DNA of 64,000 bases from Paraburkholderia sp. CNPSo 3274 (GCF_024206475.1 NZ_JAMBPR010000041.1:17474-81473), one strand, 5' to 3'; positions 1 through 9,505 are shown, numbered from the stretch's first letter. Program-made: numbers and translations. The notes: generated by a model from the letters alone, not told the origin.

Positions 1-263
1 ATCGGGCGCACGACGAACGCGGCTGCGAACGTGCCGAACGTGGCGATGAGCTGCGCCGAAGGGCTGCTCGACGGGAAGAACACCTGGCCGAGCGTGACGG
101 CGATGTAGCTGTACACGCCGAAGTCGAACCATTCCATGGCGTTGCCGAGCGCCATGGCACCGACGGCGCGTTTGAGGAGGCTTTTATCGACGATCGTGAT
201 GTCGTCGAGGGTAAGGTCGGTCTGGGCCGACGAGCCGGAGGTGGAAGCGGTCAAGGTCTGCAT
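1..263 (-). CDS. MFS transporter, ProP-like (N-terminal part only)
   Basis: The gene runs off the left edge, so only the first 87 or so residues are visible. The protein starts MQTLTASTSG and, after a polar N-tail of about 35 residues, shows the block GAMALGNAMEWFDFGVYSYI typical of the metabolite:H+ symporter branch of the major facilitator superfamily (proline/betaine and dicarboxylate carriers). It would be an inner-membrane secondary importer. The ATG at 261-263 has GGAG touching it, an unusually short Shine-Dalgarno spacing, so the exact start is uncertain. The substrate cannot be told from this fragment. Confidence 0.8.
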   Translation of the reverse strand, partial: MQTLTASTSGSSAQTDLTLDDITIVDKSLLKRAVGAMALGNAMEWFDFGVYSYIAVTLGQVFFPSSSPSAQLIATFGTFAAAFVVRP

Positions 264-894
264 CTCCAATGACTGCGACGAACCCTCGAGGGTCCGCCAC
301 GGTTGCCGGAGAGTACCGTTTCGCGATAGCGGCGACATTTCGCGCGCGGCACGTCACGTCAGAGACGAGAGCGGGCCGATGGTGCATCGCACAAGGCGAG
401 CGGCGCACGAAAGCAATGCTGAAGTGTCGCGAAACGACACTCGGACGAATTGTGTTTAACGTTGCGCCTGCGTGGCCGTGGAAGGGGGGCAGGACGCATG
501 AGGACGCTGGACCGGCACGAGGTGCCTGAGTGAAGCGCCGCTGAAACGAAAAAGAAGCCCGCGTGGCGGAACGTTCCTTTTGTCATATGCGCATTCGGGA
601 TAATGGCGTTTTGGGGCGCCGTGCCAAATGCAATTGATGGCTAATGCCTGTTGAACGAGGCCACATGGTAGCACGATAACGGAAGATCGCGCAAACCTCG
701 GCATCTGCGGGGATTCGGGGCGCGGGCTGGAAGGCCCATGTGGCGGGGGATTGCGCCGTTTTGATGGAACCGTTTCCGCGGCCTGGAAAGCGCATGAAGC
801 GCATAAAAAAACCGCGCCGGGGGCGCGGTTTTTGCGGAGCATTATGCTGCGTTTGTGGGGCTCGGGGACAAATCCCGGCGCGCAACGGAAGGCC
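264..894. other. Long intergenic region between MFS transporter and yggX
   Basis: No convincing gene lies in these 631 bases. The short open frames here lack ribosome sites and do not resemble proteins I know. The part next to yggX holds its terminator. Nearer the transporter there is a perfect inverted repeat at 423-441 (AGTGTCG, 5-nt spacer, CGACACT), which could be an operator for the transporter gene or a small hairpin. No clear sigma-70 promoter for the transporter was found. Confidence 0.6.
805..833 (-). terminator. Rho-independent terminator after yggX
   Basis: ACCGCGCC and GGCGCGGT (811-818 and 822-829) form an 8-bp GC stem with a 3-nt loop. A-runs on the plus strand read as a U-tract on the minus strand, correctly placed for the argA-yggX transcript. 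T-rich sequence on the other side would let it work in both directions. Confidence 0.85.
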
Positions 895-1170
895 TTAGCC
901 TTCGGTCGGCGGCACGTAGCCCGAAGCCTGGTCGGCGCCTTCGCCGAAGAAGAACTTCTCGGTCTGCTTCATCAGGTACTGGCGCGCGCGCGGATCGGCC
1001 ATGTTCAGCCGGTTTTCGTTGATCAGCATGGTCTGCTGCTTGAGCCACTGCTGCCATGCCTCTTTCGAGACGTTTTCGTAGATGCGCTTGCCGAGCTCGC
1101 CCGGCAGCGGAGGAAAGTCGAGGCCTTCGGCTTCCTTGCCGAGCTTCGCGCATTGGATCATACGGGCCAT
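895..1170 (-). CDS. yggX: Fe(2+)-trafficking protein YggX
   Basis: A 91-residue protein beginning MARMIQCAKLGKEAEGL, the conserved start of the YggX family, with its single Cys at position 7. YggX proteins are small cytosolic factors linked to iron handling and protection of [Fe-S] enzymes from oxidants. The length matches the family (about 90 residues). AGGAGA lies just upstream of the ATG. It sits 42 bp behind argA on the same strand and is followed by a strong terminator, so it is probably the last gene of an argA-yggX transcript. Confidence 0.95.
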   Translation of the reverse strand: MARMIQCAKLGKEAEGLDFPPLPGELGKRIYENVSKEAWQQWLKQQTMLINENRLNMADPRARQYLMKQTEKFFFGEGADQASGYVPPTEG

Positions 1171-1212
1171 GCTGTGCTTCTCCTGTAGTCGTATGTGTGG
1201 GTGGCAGCGCGC

Positions 1213-2604
1213 TCAGAGCTGTTTCATCAGCACGAGCGATTTGCGCTGCCAGTTATAGAGGCGGCGGCGGTCTTCGGGCAGGTCGTCCACTGTAACCTTG
1301 ACGAAGCCGCGCTTCAGGAACCAGTGTTCGGTGCGCGTGGTGAGCACGAAAATGCGCGTGAGGCCGCGCGCCCGCGCGCGCTGCTCGATGCGGCGCAAGA
1401 GGCGTTCGCCGTCGCCGGAGCCCTGTGCTTCGGGCGAGACCGTGAGGCACGCCATTTCGCCGATACGCTCCTGCGAATACGCGTAAAGCGCCGCGCAGCC
1501 GAACAGCACGCCATCGTGCTCGATCACCGAGAAGTGGTCGATGTCGCGCTCGATCTGGTGACGCCCGCGCCGCACGAGCGTGCCGTCGGTTTCGAGCGGC
1601 TCGATCAGCGTGAGAATGCCGCCGACGTCGTCAGGCGTGGCTTCGCGCAGGCTTTCCAGATTCTCATACGAGATCATGGTGCCCACGCCGTCATGCAGGA
1701 ACAGTTCGAGCAGCAAGCCGCCGTCGAGCGCGTAGGGAATGATGTGCGCGCGGCCCACGCCGCCGCGGCAGGCGCGAATGGAGTGCTTCAGATAGAAGCC
1801 CGCATCGCCGAGGACGGTGCCGCCTTCTTGCAGCTTGTAGGCGTCGTCGAGTGACATTTCGCGGATCAGCTCGCCTTCCTCGTCGATCAGGCCTTGCGTT
1901 TCCGTGAGGAAAACGATCTTGTCGGCGCGCAGCGCGATGGCCGCCGCCGAGGCGACGTCCTCCATCGACAGATTGAACGCCTCGCCCGTGGGCGAAAAAC
2001 CGAGCGGCGAGAGCAGCACGAGCTTGCGGCTCGCGAGCGAGTGGCGGATCGAATCGGCGTCGATCTTGCGCACGACGCCCGTATGCTGGAAGTCCACGCC
2101 GTCGAGAATGCCGACCGGCCGCGCTGTCACGAAGTTGCCCGACACGACGCTGATGTGCGCATGCGCCATCGGCGTGTTCGGCAGACCCTGGCTGATCGCG
2201 GCCTCGATATCGAGACGCACTTCGCCGGCGGCTTCCTTCGCGGATTCGAGCGCGCGGGCATTGGTGATGCGCATGCCATGCGAGAACTCGGATTCGACGC
2301 CGTGCAGGCTCATCTGCTCCTCGACCTGAGGGCGCGAACCGTGCACGAGCACGATCTGGATGCCCATGGCCTGCAAGAGCGCGATGTCGGCGACGAGCGC
2401 GTTGAGCAGGTTCTGGTGCACGACCTCGCCGCCGAATCCGACGACGAAAGTCTTGCCCTGGAACGCGTGGATGTAGGGCGCGACCGATCGCATCCAGTCG
2501 ACGAACTGCGCGTGCTGCGCAATGAGCTGCGAGGCGGAATCCGCAGCGGCCGTGGATGCCGGCGTGCTGCCGGTGGCGGGGACGAGGTCGGTTTGGGAAT
2601 TCAT
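1213..2604 (-). CDS. argA: N-acetylglutamate synthase ArgA (fused AAK-GNAT type)
   Basis: 463 residues. The N-terminal two thirds is an amino-acid-kinase-like fold (QGKTFVVGFGGEVVHQ near residue 50; VLVHGSRPQVEEQ near 90). The C-terminal third is a GNAT acetyltransferase (TVSPEAQGSGDGERLLRRIE, acetyl-CoA-binding loop). It makes N-acetylglutamate from glutamate and acetyl-CoA, the first step of arginine synthesis, and is usually inhibited by arginine. An in-frame extension of about 159 codons upstream exists, but it is low-complexity shadow coding antisense to hrpA. The ATG at 2604 sits 7 nt behind a TATAAT and gives the usual length (E. coli 443). Confidence 0.95.
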   Translation of the reverse strand: MNSQTDLVPATGSTPASTAAADSASQLIAQHAQFVDWMRSVAPYIHAFQGKTFVVGFGGEVVHQNLLNALVADIALLQAMGIQIVLVHGSRPQVEEQMSLHGVESEFSHGMRITNARALESAKEAAGEVRLDIEAAISQGLPNTPMAHAHISVVSGNFVTARPVGILDGVDFQHTGVVRKIDADSIRHSLASRKLVLLSPLGFSPTGEAFNLSMEDVASAAAIALRADKIVFLTETQGLIDEEGELIREMSLDDAYKLQEGGTVLGDAGFYLKHSIRACRGGVGRAHIIPYALDGGLLLELFLHDGVGTMISYENLESLREATPDDVGGILTLIEPLETDGTLVRRGRHQIERDIDHFSVIEHDGVLFGCAALYAYSQERIGEMACLTVSPEAQGSGDGERLLRRIEQRARARGLTRIFVLTTRTEHWFLKRGFVKVTVDDLPEDRRRLYNWQRKSLVLMKQL

Positions 2605-2627
2605 GCCCGGGATTATAATGCGCCCCC
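2605..2627. promoter_or_regulatory. Divergent argA/hrpA promoter with a palindromic -10
   Basis: Only 23 bp separate the two ATG codons. The centre, ATTATAAT at 2612-2619, is its own reverse complement, so TATAAT can be read toward both genes. It ends 8 nt before the hrpA ATG and 7 nt before the argA ATG, so start points would fall at or within 1-2 nt of the start codons. No good -35 is visible on either side. Leaderless transcription is an inference. Confidence 0.6.
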
Positions 2628-5600
2628 ATGTCGAATGTACCCAAAAGACCTGCCTCCGCGCAGGGCAGCAACACCCCGGCCGGGAAGGAATCGGCGCCGG
2701 ACGGCGCGAAAGCGAAAAGCGCGTCGCAGAAGTACGGCGACGGGCAAAAGCTCGCGTCGACGGACAAGCTTGGCGCGCTGGTGGGCGGCGGCGCGCTGGG
2801 CGGCGCGCGCGTACAGGACAAGCGTGCGGCTGAGCCCGCGCCGGCGCAGTCCGTCGAACCGAAAGACGCGCAAGGCGGGCATGGCGAGACACGCGAGCCT
2901 GAGCAAGCGCGCGAACCGCGAAGGGCTTCTGAGCCAGCGGCGGCCCAACCGGCGCGCGGCGAGACAAGTCGCTCGGCGCAACGTGGACAACGTGCGCAGC
3001 AGGGTGAAGCGCACGGGTCGCGCGATCAGACGCGCAAGCCAGACCCGCAGCGTGACGCGCGCGCGCAGACGCAACGCGCAACGCGCGATGCTTCGGCTAA
3101 CGCGTCGCAGAAGCCGCCGCGCAACGCCCCGCGCCATCCGTCGCCACAGCAAAAACCGGCGCAACATCAACCGCGACGTACGCCGCGGCCGGATGCTGCG
3201 CGCGAACGGGATGAATCCGCGGAGCCCCGCGCCGCGCGCGCTGGCAGCGAAACGGCCGAAACGAACGAACGCAACCCGCGCAGCGAACGTCCGCCGCGTG
3301 CGCCGCGAACGAACGTCGAGCCGAACAAGGTTCCGCCCATCGCGTTCCCCGAAGCACTGCCGGTCTCCGGCCGCCGCGAAGAAATCGCGCGTGCGATTGC
3401 CCAGAATCAGGTCGTGATCGTGAGCGGCGAAACGGGATCGGGCAAGACCACGCAGTTGCCGAAGATCGCGCTCGCACTGGGCCGCGGCCTCGGCGCGGGC
3501 GGCACGGGTTTGATCGGCCATACGCAGCCGCGCCGGATCGCGGCTTCGGCCACGGCGCGGCGCATCGCCGATGAACTCAATACGCCGTTCGGCGAAGTGG
3601 TCGGCTACAAGGTGCGCTTCACCGACAATCTCTCGCCGGGCGCCTCGGTCAAGCTCATGACCGACGGCATTTTGCTCGCGGAGACGCAAACCGATCCGCT
3701 GCTCAAGGCCTACGACACGATCATCATCGACGAGGCGCACGAGCGCAGCCTCAACATCGACTTCCTGCTCGGTTATCTGAAGGAGATTCTGCCGCGCCGG
3801 CCCGACCTCAAGCTGATCGTGACTTCGGCGACCATCGACGCCGATCGCTTCGCGCGCCACTTCGGCAGCGAGGAAAAGCCCGCACCGGTGATCGAGGTGA
3901 GCGGGCGGTTGTATCCCGTCGAGGTGCGCTATCGGCCGGTGCAGGAGGACAGCCCGGCGGTCAAGAATGCGCAGGGCACGACGGGCCGCGAAAAAGGCGC
4001 AAAGTCGCAACGCGACACGGATCGCGACTTGATGGAGGCCATCGTCGATGCCGTCGACGAACTCTGCCGCGAAGGCTCGGGCGACGTGCTCGTGTTCCTG
4101 CCCGGCGAGCGCGAGATTCGCGACGCCGCGGAAGCGCTGCGCAAGCATCATCCGCCGCACACGGAAATCCTGCCGCTTTTCGCGCGGCTTTCCGCGCAGG
4201 AGCAGGAACGCGTATTCAAGCCGTCGAACGCGCGCCGCATCGTGCTCGCGACCAATGTGGCCGAAACGTCGCTCACGGTGCCCGGCATCCGCTACGTGGT
4301 CGATACGGGCCTCGCGCGCGTAAAGCGTTATTCGTACCGCAACAAGGTCGAGCAGTTGCAGATCGAGTCGATTTCGCAGGCGGCGGCGAACCAGCGCGCG
4401 GGCCGTTGCGGGCGTGTCGCGGACGGCATCTGCATCCGGCTTTACGAGGAATCAGATTTCATCGCGCGGCCGCGCTTCTCCGATCCGGAAATCCTGCGCT
4501 CGTCGCTCGCCGCCGTGATCCTGCGCATGAAGTCGCTGCATCTGACGGCGATCGAGACGTTCCCGTTTATCGAGCCGCCGCCGGGCCGCGCGATCGCCGA
4601 CGGCTATCAGTTGCTCAACGAACTCGGCGCCGTGGACGACGACAACGCGCTCACGCCGCTCGGCCGCGAACTCGCGCGCCTGCCGCTCGATCCGCGCGTG
4701 GGTCGGATGATTCTCGGCGCACGCGACGAGCAGGCGCTGCGCGAAGTGCTCATCATCGCGAGCGCGCTATCGGTGCAGGATCCGCGCGATCGGCCAATCG
4801 AGGCGCAGGAGCAGGCGGACCAGGCGCATCGCCGTTTTGCCGACGAGCGCTCCGAATTCCTGCAGTGGCTCAAGATCTGGGCCTGGTTCGAAGAGGCCGT
4901 CGCGCACAAGAAGTCCAACCGGCAGTTGCTGGATTCGTGCCGCGCGAATTTCCTGTCGCACTTGCGTTTGCGCGAATGGCGCGACGTGCATTCACAATTG
5001 CTGACGGTGGTCCGCGAGCATGGCTGGCGCATCAACGAAGCCGACGCGACCTACGAGCAGATCCATCACGCGCTACTCACGGGCCTGCTCGGCAATATCG
5101 GCCTGAAGGCCGACGACGAGCCGCATTACCTCGGTGCGCGCGGCATCAAGTTCCATCTGTGGCCGGGCTCGGCGCTCGTGAAGAAAGCGGGGCGCTGGGT
5201 CGTGGCCGCGGAGCTTGTCGAAACGAGCCGTCTCTACGCGCGCTGCATCGCCAAGATCGAGCCCGAGTGGCTGGAGAAGGTCGGCGCGCATTTGCTGAAG
5301 ACGTCGCTCTCCGAACCGCATTGGGAAAAACGCGCGGCGCAGGTGAGCGCGTTCGAGCGTGGGGTGCTGTATGGCCTGCCGGTGTATCAACGCCGGCGCG
5401 TGGCATTCGGCAAGCAGGACCCGGCGCGTGCGCGCGAGCTCTTTATTCGCGGCGCGCTCGTGGAAGGCGAGTTCGACACGAAGCTCGCGTTCTTCGCGCA
5501 TAACCGCAAGCTGCTGGCCGATATCGAGCAGCTGGAACACAAATCGCGCCGCCAGGACGTGCTTGTCGACGATGAGCTGATCTACGGCTTCTACGATCAG

Positions 5601-7253
5601 GCGATTCCTGAAGGCATTTACTCGGGCGCGTCGTTCGAGCGCTGGTATCGCGACGAGGTGAGAAAGGGCGGGCAGCCCGAGGACAAGCTGCGTCTGCTGT
5701 ACCTCTCTCGCGACGGCCTGATGCGCCACGAAGCAGCGGGCGTGACGACCGACCTGTTCCCGAAGCGCATGACGATGTCGGGCGTGGCGATGGCGCTCGC
5801 ATATCACTTCGAACCGGGCTCGCCGCGCGACGGTGTGACGCTCGCGGTGCCGCTCTACGCGCTCAACCAGGTCGATGCGCGCCGCTGCGAATGGCTCGTG
5901 CCGGGCATGGTCAAGGAGAAGGCGCAACTGCTCTTGAAGTCGCTGCCGCAGAAGCTGCGCCGCCACTGCGTGCCGCTGCCCGAGTACGCGGCCGGCTTTG
6001 CGGAGCGCACGGGCGGCGAGCGTTTCGGCGCGGGCGGGCTGCTGGAAGCGTTGATCGCCGACGTGCGCGAGCAAAAGCAGATCGCCCTGAAGTCCGCCGA
6101 CTTCAAGCTGGAGACGCTGCCCGCACACCTCTTTATGAACTTCAAGGTGATCGACGAGCACGGTCGCCAGCTCGCGATGGGCCGCAACCTTGCGCAACTG
6201 CGCGCCGAACTCGGTGCGCAGGCGCAGCAGCAATTCCAGAAGCTTGCGAGCGCGACGGCGCTCGCCGCGCTGGAAACGCATGCGCAGGGCGGTGAGGTAC
6301 CTCAGAACGCTCAGGTTGAGCGCGTCGCAGACATCAACGCGCCGCAAAAGAGCAGTGCGCCGCGCACGCCCGCGCCGGGCGACGCAACGCCTGCCACGGC
6401 GCTCTACGAAAACCTCTCGACGTGGAATTTCGGCAAGCTGCCCGAGCTGCTGGAAATCCGTCGCGGCGGACAGACGCTGTTCGGCTATCCGGCGCTCGTC
6501 GATCGCGGCACGCATTGCGACGTCGAAGTGTTCGATTCGCCGGAGGAGGCTGCGCGCATCCATCGCGCGGGGCTGCGCCGGCTCTTCGCGCTGCAGCTGC
6601 GCGAGCCGATCCGCTACCTGGAGAAGAACCTGCCGGGTCTGCGCGAGATGGCGATGCAGTTCATGGCGCGCGCCACGCAGGAGGAACTGCGCGACCAGCT
6701 GGTCGAACTCGCGCTCGACCGCGCCTGCCTGCAAGACCCGCTGCCCGACGACGACGCGAGCTTCCACGCGCGCAAGGACCAAGGCCGCGGACGTCTCTCG
6801 CTGCTCGCGCAGGAAATCGCGCGTCTGGTGGGGCAGATTCTCGCGGAATACGCGTCTCTGGCGAAGAAGCTCGTGCAGGCCAAGGCCTTCGGCGCGCCGG
6901 CAGCGGACATGCAGGCGCAGGTCGACTCGCTCATCAGCAAGCGCTTCATTCTGGAGACGCCCTATGCGCAGCTCGTGCATTTCCCGCGCTATCTGAAGGG
7001 CGTCGCGCTGCGCATCGACAAGCTGCGCGCCGACCCCGCGCGCGACGCGCGCCAGGCCGCCGAATTCCAGCCGCTCGCGCAGCAGTATCAGCGCGCACTC
7101 TCGCAGCGCGGCGGCGTGTTCGACCCGCGTCTCCTGGAGTTCCGCTGGCTGCTCGAAGAGCTGCGCATCTCGCTCTTCGCGCAGGAATTGCGCACGCCGA
7201 TGCCGGTCTCGGTCAAGCGCCTCTACAAGGTGTGGGAGTCGATGCAGCGATAA
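2628..7253 (+). CDS. hrpA: ATP-dependent RNA helicase HrpA (DEAH box)
   Basis: 1541 residues, larger than E. coli HrpA (1300). Helicase motifs are intact: Walker A GETGSGKT (267-274), DEAH (368-371), TSAT (399-402) and QRAGRCGR (589-596). Helicase-associated domains and a long C-terminal DUF3418-type region follow. Residues 1 to about 240 are a disordered tail rich in Arg, Ala, Gln, Glu and Pro, absent from the E. coli protein. HrpA is a cytosolic helicase that acts on RNA and ribosomes, including stalled collided ones. The ATG sits 8 nt after TATAAT with no Shine-Dalgarno, which suggests a leaderless message. Confidence 0.96.
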   Translation: MSNVPKRPASAQGSNTPAGKESAPDGAKAKSASQKYGDGQKLASTDKLGALVGGGALGGARVQDKRAAEPAPAQSVEPKDAQGGHGETREPEQAREPRRASEPAAAQPARGETSRSAQRGQRAQQGEAHGSRDQTRKPDPQRDARAQTQRATRDASANASQKPPRNAPRHPSPQQKPAQHQPRRTPRPDAARERDESAEPRAARAGSETAETNERNPRSERPPRAPRTNVEPNKVPPIAFPEALPVSGRREEIARAIAQNQVVIVSGETGSGKTTQLPKIALALGRGLGAGGTGLIGHTQPRRIAASATARRIADELNTPFGEVVGYKVRFTDNLSPGASVKLMTDGILLAETQTDPLLKAYDTIIIDEAHERSLNIDFLLGYLKEILPRRPDLKLIVTSATIDADRFARHFGSEEKPAPVIEVSGRLYPVEVRYRPVQEDSPAVKNAQGTTGREKGAKSQRDTDRDLMEAIVDAVDELCREGSGDVLVFLPGEREIRDAAEALRKHHPPHTEILPLFARLSAQEQERVFKPSNARRIVLATNVAETSLTVPGIRYVVDTGLARVKRYSYRNKVEQLQIESISQAAANQRAGRCGRVADGICIRLYEESDFIARPRFSDPEILRSSLAAVILRMKSLHLTAIETFPFIEPPPGRAIADGYQLLNELGAVDDDNALTPLGRELARLPLDPRVGRMILGARDEQALREVLIIASALSVQDPRDRPIEAQEQADQAHRRFADERSEFLQWLKIWAWFEEAVAHKKSNRQLLDSCRANFLSHLRLREWRDVHSQLLTVVREHGWRINEADATYEQIHHALLTGLLGNIGLKADDEPHYLGARGIKFHLWPGSALVKKAGRWVVAAELVETSRLYARCIAKIEPEWLEKVGAHLLKTSLSEPHWEKRAAQVSAFERGVLYGLPVYQRRRVAFGKQDPARARELFIRGALVEGEFDTKLAFFAHNRKLLADIEQLEHKSRRQDVLVDDELIYGFYDQAIPEGIYSGASFERWYRDEVRKGGQPEDKLRLLYLSRDGLMRHEAAGVTTDLFPKRMTMSGVAMALAYHFEPGSPRDGVTLAVPLYALNQVDARRCEWLVPGMVKEKAQLLLKSLPQKLRRHCVPLPEYAAGFAERTGGERFGAGGLLEALIADVREQKQIALKSADFKLETLPAHLFMNFKVIDEHGRQLAMGRNLAQLRAELGAQAQQQFQKLASATALAALETHAQGGEVPQNAQVERVADINAPQKSSAPRTPAPGDATPATALYENLSTWNFGKLPELLEIRRGGQTLFGYPALVDRGTHCDVEVFDSPEEAARIHRAGLRRLFALQLREPIRYLEKNLPGLREMAMQFMARATQEELRDQLVELALDRACLQDPLPDDDASFHARKDQGRGRLSLLAQEIARLVGQILAEYASLAKKLVQAKAFGAPAADMQAQVDSLISKRFILETPYAQLVHFPRYLKGVALRIDKLRADPARDARQAAEFQPLAQQYQRALSQRGGVFDPRLLEFRWLLEELRISLFAQELRTPMPVSVKRLYKVWESMQR

Positions 7254-7290
7254 GTCGCAGCTTCCGCATTACGGGCCATAACACCTGTTC

Positions 7291-7320
7291 GAAAAAGGGG
7301 CGCTTAATTGCGCCCCTCTC
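7291..7320 (+). terminator. Probable terminator after hrpA
   Basis: AGGGGCGC (7296-7303) and GCGCCCCT (7310-7317) form a perfect 8-bp stem with a TTAATT loop. The downstream strand has only a weak T-rich stretch, while GAAAAA precedes the stem, so termination could be partial on the plus strand. Confidence 0.55.
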
Positions 7321-7398
7321 ATATTTCAAGGGCCCTACGTCAACCTTGCGTGCCGGTAGACGTTCTACAATCACGAATCTGCCCGGGAACGATTCTTC

Positions 7399-8421
7399 AT
7401 GTACAACAACACACTTAGCCGCGTCGCCGTCAAGGCCGCAACGTTTGCGCTCGCTTGCGCAGCGACAGTTGCCACATTCGGCTCCACGGCCGCTTACGCG
7501 GACAACATCATCGTCCTGAATTCGGGCGAAGCCACGCTGAGCCTCATCGACGACAAGACGCACGAAGTCGTCGGCACCGTGCCCACGGGCAAGGAACCGC
7601 ATCACCTCTTTCCCACGCCGGACAACACCTCGCTGATCGTCGCGAACTCGGTATCGAACAACCTCCTGTTCGTCGATCCGAAAACCGGCAAGCCGCAGCG
7701 CTGGGTCGAAAACGTCGAAGACCCGTACCAGCTCGGCTTCTCGCCCGACCGCAAGTGGTTCGTCACCACGGGCCTGCGCCTCGACCGCCTCGACATCTAC
7801 AACTACGCGGGCGGCAGCAACATCACGCTCGCCAAACGCCTGCCGCTCTCGGCCATGCCGAGCCATCTGGCGTTCACCAACGACAGCCGCACCGTGTTCG
7901 TTTCGCTGCAGGTTTCTGGCGAAATCGCTGCGGTCGATCTGCCGACGCAGAAGGTGCTCTGGAAGATGAAGGTCGGTGCCGCGCCGGCAGGCCTGTGGCT
8001 CACGCCTGGCGACAAGTACCTGCTCGTCGGCATGACGGGCGCCGACTACGTTGCGGTGGTGGACTGGCGCAACCAGAAGATCGTCAAGACGATCCAGGTC
8101 GGCAAGGCCGCGCACAACTTCCGCTCGCTCGTGGACGGCCGCCACGTGCTGGTGTCGAGCCGCGTGGCGAACGTCATCAGCATCATCGACGAGGACACGC
8201 TCGAAAAGACCGGCGAGATCAGCGGCCTGATGCCCGGTCCCGACGACATGGAACTGACCGCCGACAAGCGCTACCTGTGGGTGACGTTCCGTTTCGCGAA
8301 GCACATCGGCCTCATCGACATGCAGACCAGGAAGCTCATCAAGACCATCGCCGTGGGCCGCTCGCCGCATGGCATCTACTTCTACGATCGCGCGCCCGTC
8401 ACGGCGCCGAACGGAGCCTAA
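7399..8421 (+). CDS. Secreted YVTN-family beta-propeller protein
   Basis: 340 residues with a clear signal peptide (cleavage after about residue 35, STAAYA|DN). The mature part is built from repeats of roughly 42 residues with propeller signatures such as VVGTVPTGKEPHHLFPTPDN, KTIQVGKAAHNF and KTIAVGRSPHGIYF, as in YncE-like and surface-layer YVTN proteins. It is probably a periplasmic seven-bladed propeller; its ligand is unknown. It lies 25 bp upstream of the hydroxylase gene on the same strand, so the two are probably co-transcribed. A possible -10 (TACAAT, 7366-7371) lies upstream without a convincing -35. Confidence 0.85.
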   Translation: MYNNTLSRVAVKAATFALACAATVATFGSTAAYADNIIVLNSGEATLSLIDDKTHEVVGTVPTGKEPHHLFPTPDNTSLIVANSVSNNLLFVDPKTGKPQRWVENVEDPYQLGFSPDRKWFVTTGLRLDRLDIYNYAGGSNITLAKRLPLSAMPSHLAFTNDSRTVFVSLQVSGEIAAVDLPTQKVLWKMKVGAAPAGLWLTPGDKYLLVGMTGADYVAVVDWRNQKIVKTIQVGKAAHNFRSLVDGRHVLVSSRVANVISIIDEDTLEKTGEISGLMPGPDDMELTADKRYLWVTFRFAKHIGLIDMQTRKLIKTIAVGRSPHGIYFYDRAPVTAPNGA

Positions 8422-8446
8422 AGAACCATAAGATCGGAGAGGGCGC

Positions 8447-9505
8447 GTGGACATGGTGGCGTCTGTGCTGGCGGTGATTGCGCATGCGGGGCAGGCCATG
8501 GTCTCGGGTGCGGACGACCTCGTGTCGTGGCTCCAGACGCTCCTCTACGTCAACGCGATACAGCCGATGCTCTTCCACGTCGGCATGATGGACGTGGACG
8601 AAGACGCCTATGACGCGCTGTACTGGGTGATCGTGGGCCTGCTCGAAGTGGGCCTGATGTACGCGCTGCTGCGCCCGCTCGAAGCGCTCGTGCCCGCGGA
8701 GAAGTGGCGCGACCGCAAGGGTGTGGGCGTCGATGCGCTCTACACGTGGGTCACGCGCCTCGGCATTCTGAACCTGCTGTTCTTCTTCACGATGCAGCCT
8801 TTCTTCGACCGTGCGCAGAGCGCGCTGCGGCTCATGGGCGTGAAGACGGTGGACCTCGACAATCTCTGGCCGGGCGTAACCACGCAGCCGCTCGTGGCGT
8901 TCGCACTTTACCTCGTGGTGCTCGACTTCTTCAGTTACTGGTATCACCGGCTTTCGCATCGCTACGGCATCTGGTGGGAGCTGCACGCCGTGCATCACAG
9001 CCAGCGCAAGATGTCGCTCTGGTGCGATGACCGCAACCACCTCCTCGACGTGATCGGACAATCGTGCATGTTCGCCGCCGTGGCGCTCTTCATCGGCGTG
9101 CCGCCCATGCAATTCGTGGTGCTCGTCGCGCTCACGAATTTCGCGCAGAGCGTGCAGCACGCCAATATTCGCGTACATTTCGGCTGGCTCGGCGAGCGGC
9201 TCCTGGTGAGCCCGCGCTTTCACCGCCGTCATCACGCCATCGGCTATGGCCACGAGGGCACCCATTATGGATGCAACTTCGGCGTGCTGTTCCCCTGGTG
9301 GGACATGATGTTCGGCAGCGCGTCGTTCAATCGCGAGATCGAGCCCACGGGCATTCGCGACCAGCTCGAAGGCGCGCGCTATGGCGAGGGATTCTGGGCG
9401 CAGCAGGGTTATGCGTTCACCCGCATCGCGCGGCGCCTGCGTTCGCGCGCCCGCGCCGCCACTGCCGTGCAGTCCGAGGCGCGCGACGACGCCACCGTGA
9501 CCTGA
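8447..9505 (+). CDS. Sterol desaturase / fatty-acid hydroxylase family membrane protein
   Basis: 352 residues with several hydrophobic segments and the three histidine clusters of the superfamily: HRLSH (167-171), HAVHH (180-184) and HRRHH (259-263). These bind a di-iron centre that uses O2 to hydroxylate or desaturate a lipid. Bacterial members act on sterol-like, carotenoid or sphingolipid/ornithine-lipid substrates; this substrate cannot be assigned. The start is taken as GTG 8447 because GGAG lies 7 nt upstream; ATG 8453, two codons later, is an alternative. It follows the YVTN propeller gene closely. Confidence 0.85.
   Translation: MDMVASVLAVIAHAGQAMVSGADDLVSWLQTLLYVNAIQPMLFHVGMMDVDEDAYDALYWVIVGLLEVGLMYALLRPLEALVPAEKWRDRKGVGVDALYTWVTRLGILNLLFFFTMQPFFDRAQSALRLMGVKTVDLDNLWPGVTTQPLVAFALYLVVLDFFSYWYHRLSHRYGIWWELHAVHHSQRKMSLWCDDRNHLLDVIGQSCMFAAVALFIGVPPMQFVVLVALTNFAQSVQHANIRVHFGWLGERLLVSPRFHRRHHAIGYGHEGTHYGCNFGVLFPWWDMMFGSASFNREIEPTGIRDQLEGARYGEGFWAQQGYAFTRIARRLRSRARAATAVQSEARDDATVT

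Noticed and set aside
2605..3081. Upstream extension of argA to 622 residues
   Set aside because: The extra sequence is low complexity, antisense to hrpA, and would start upstream of the promoter -10.
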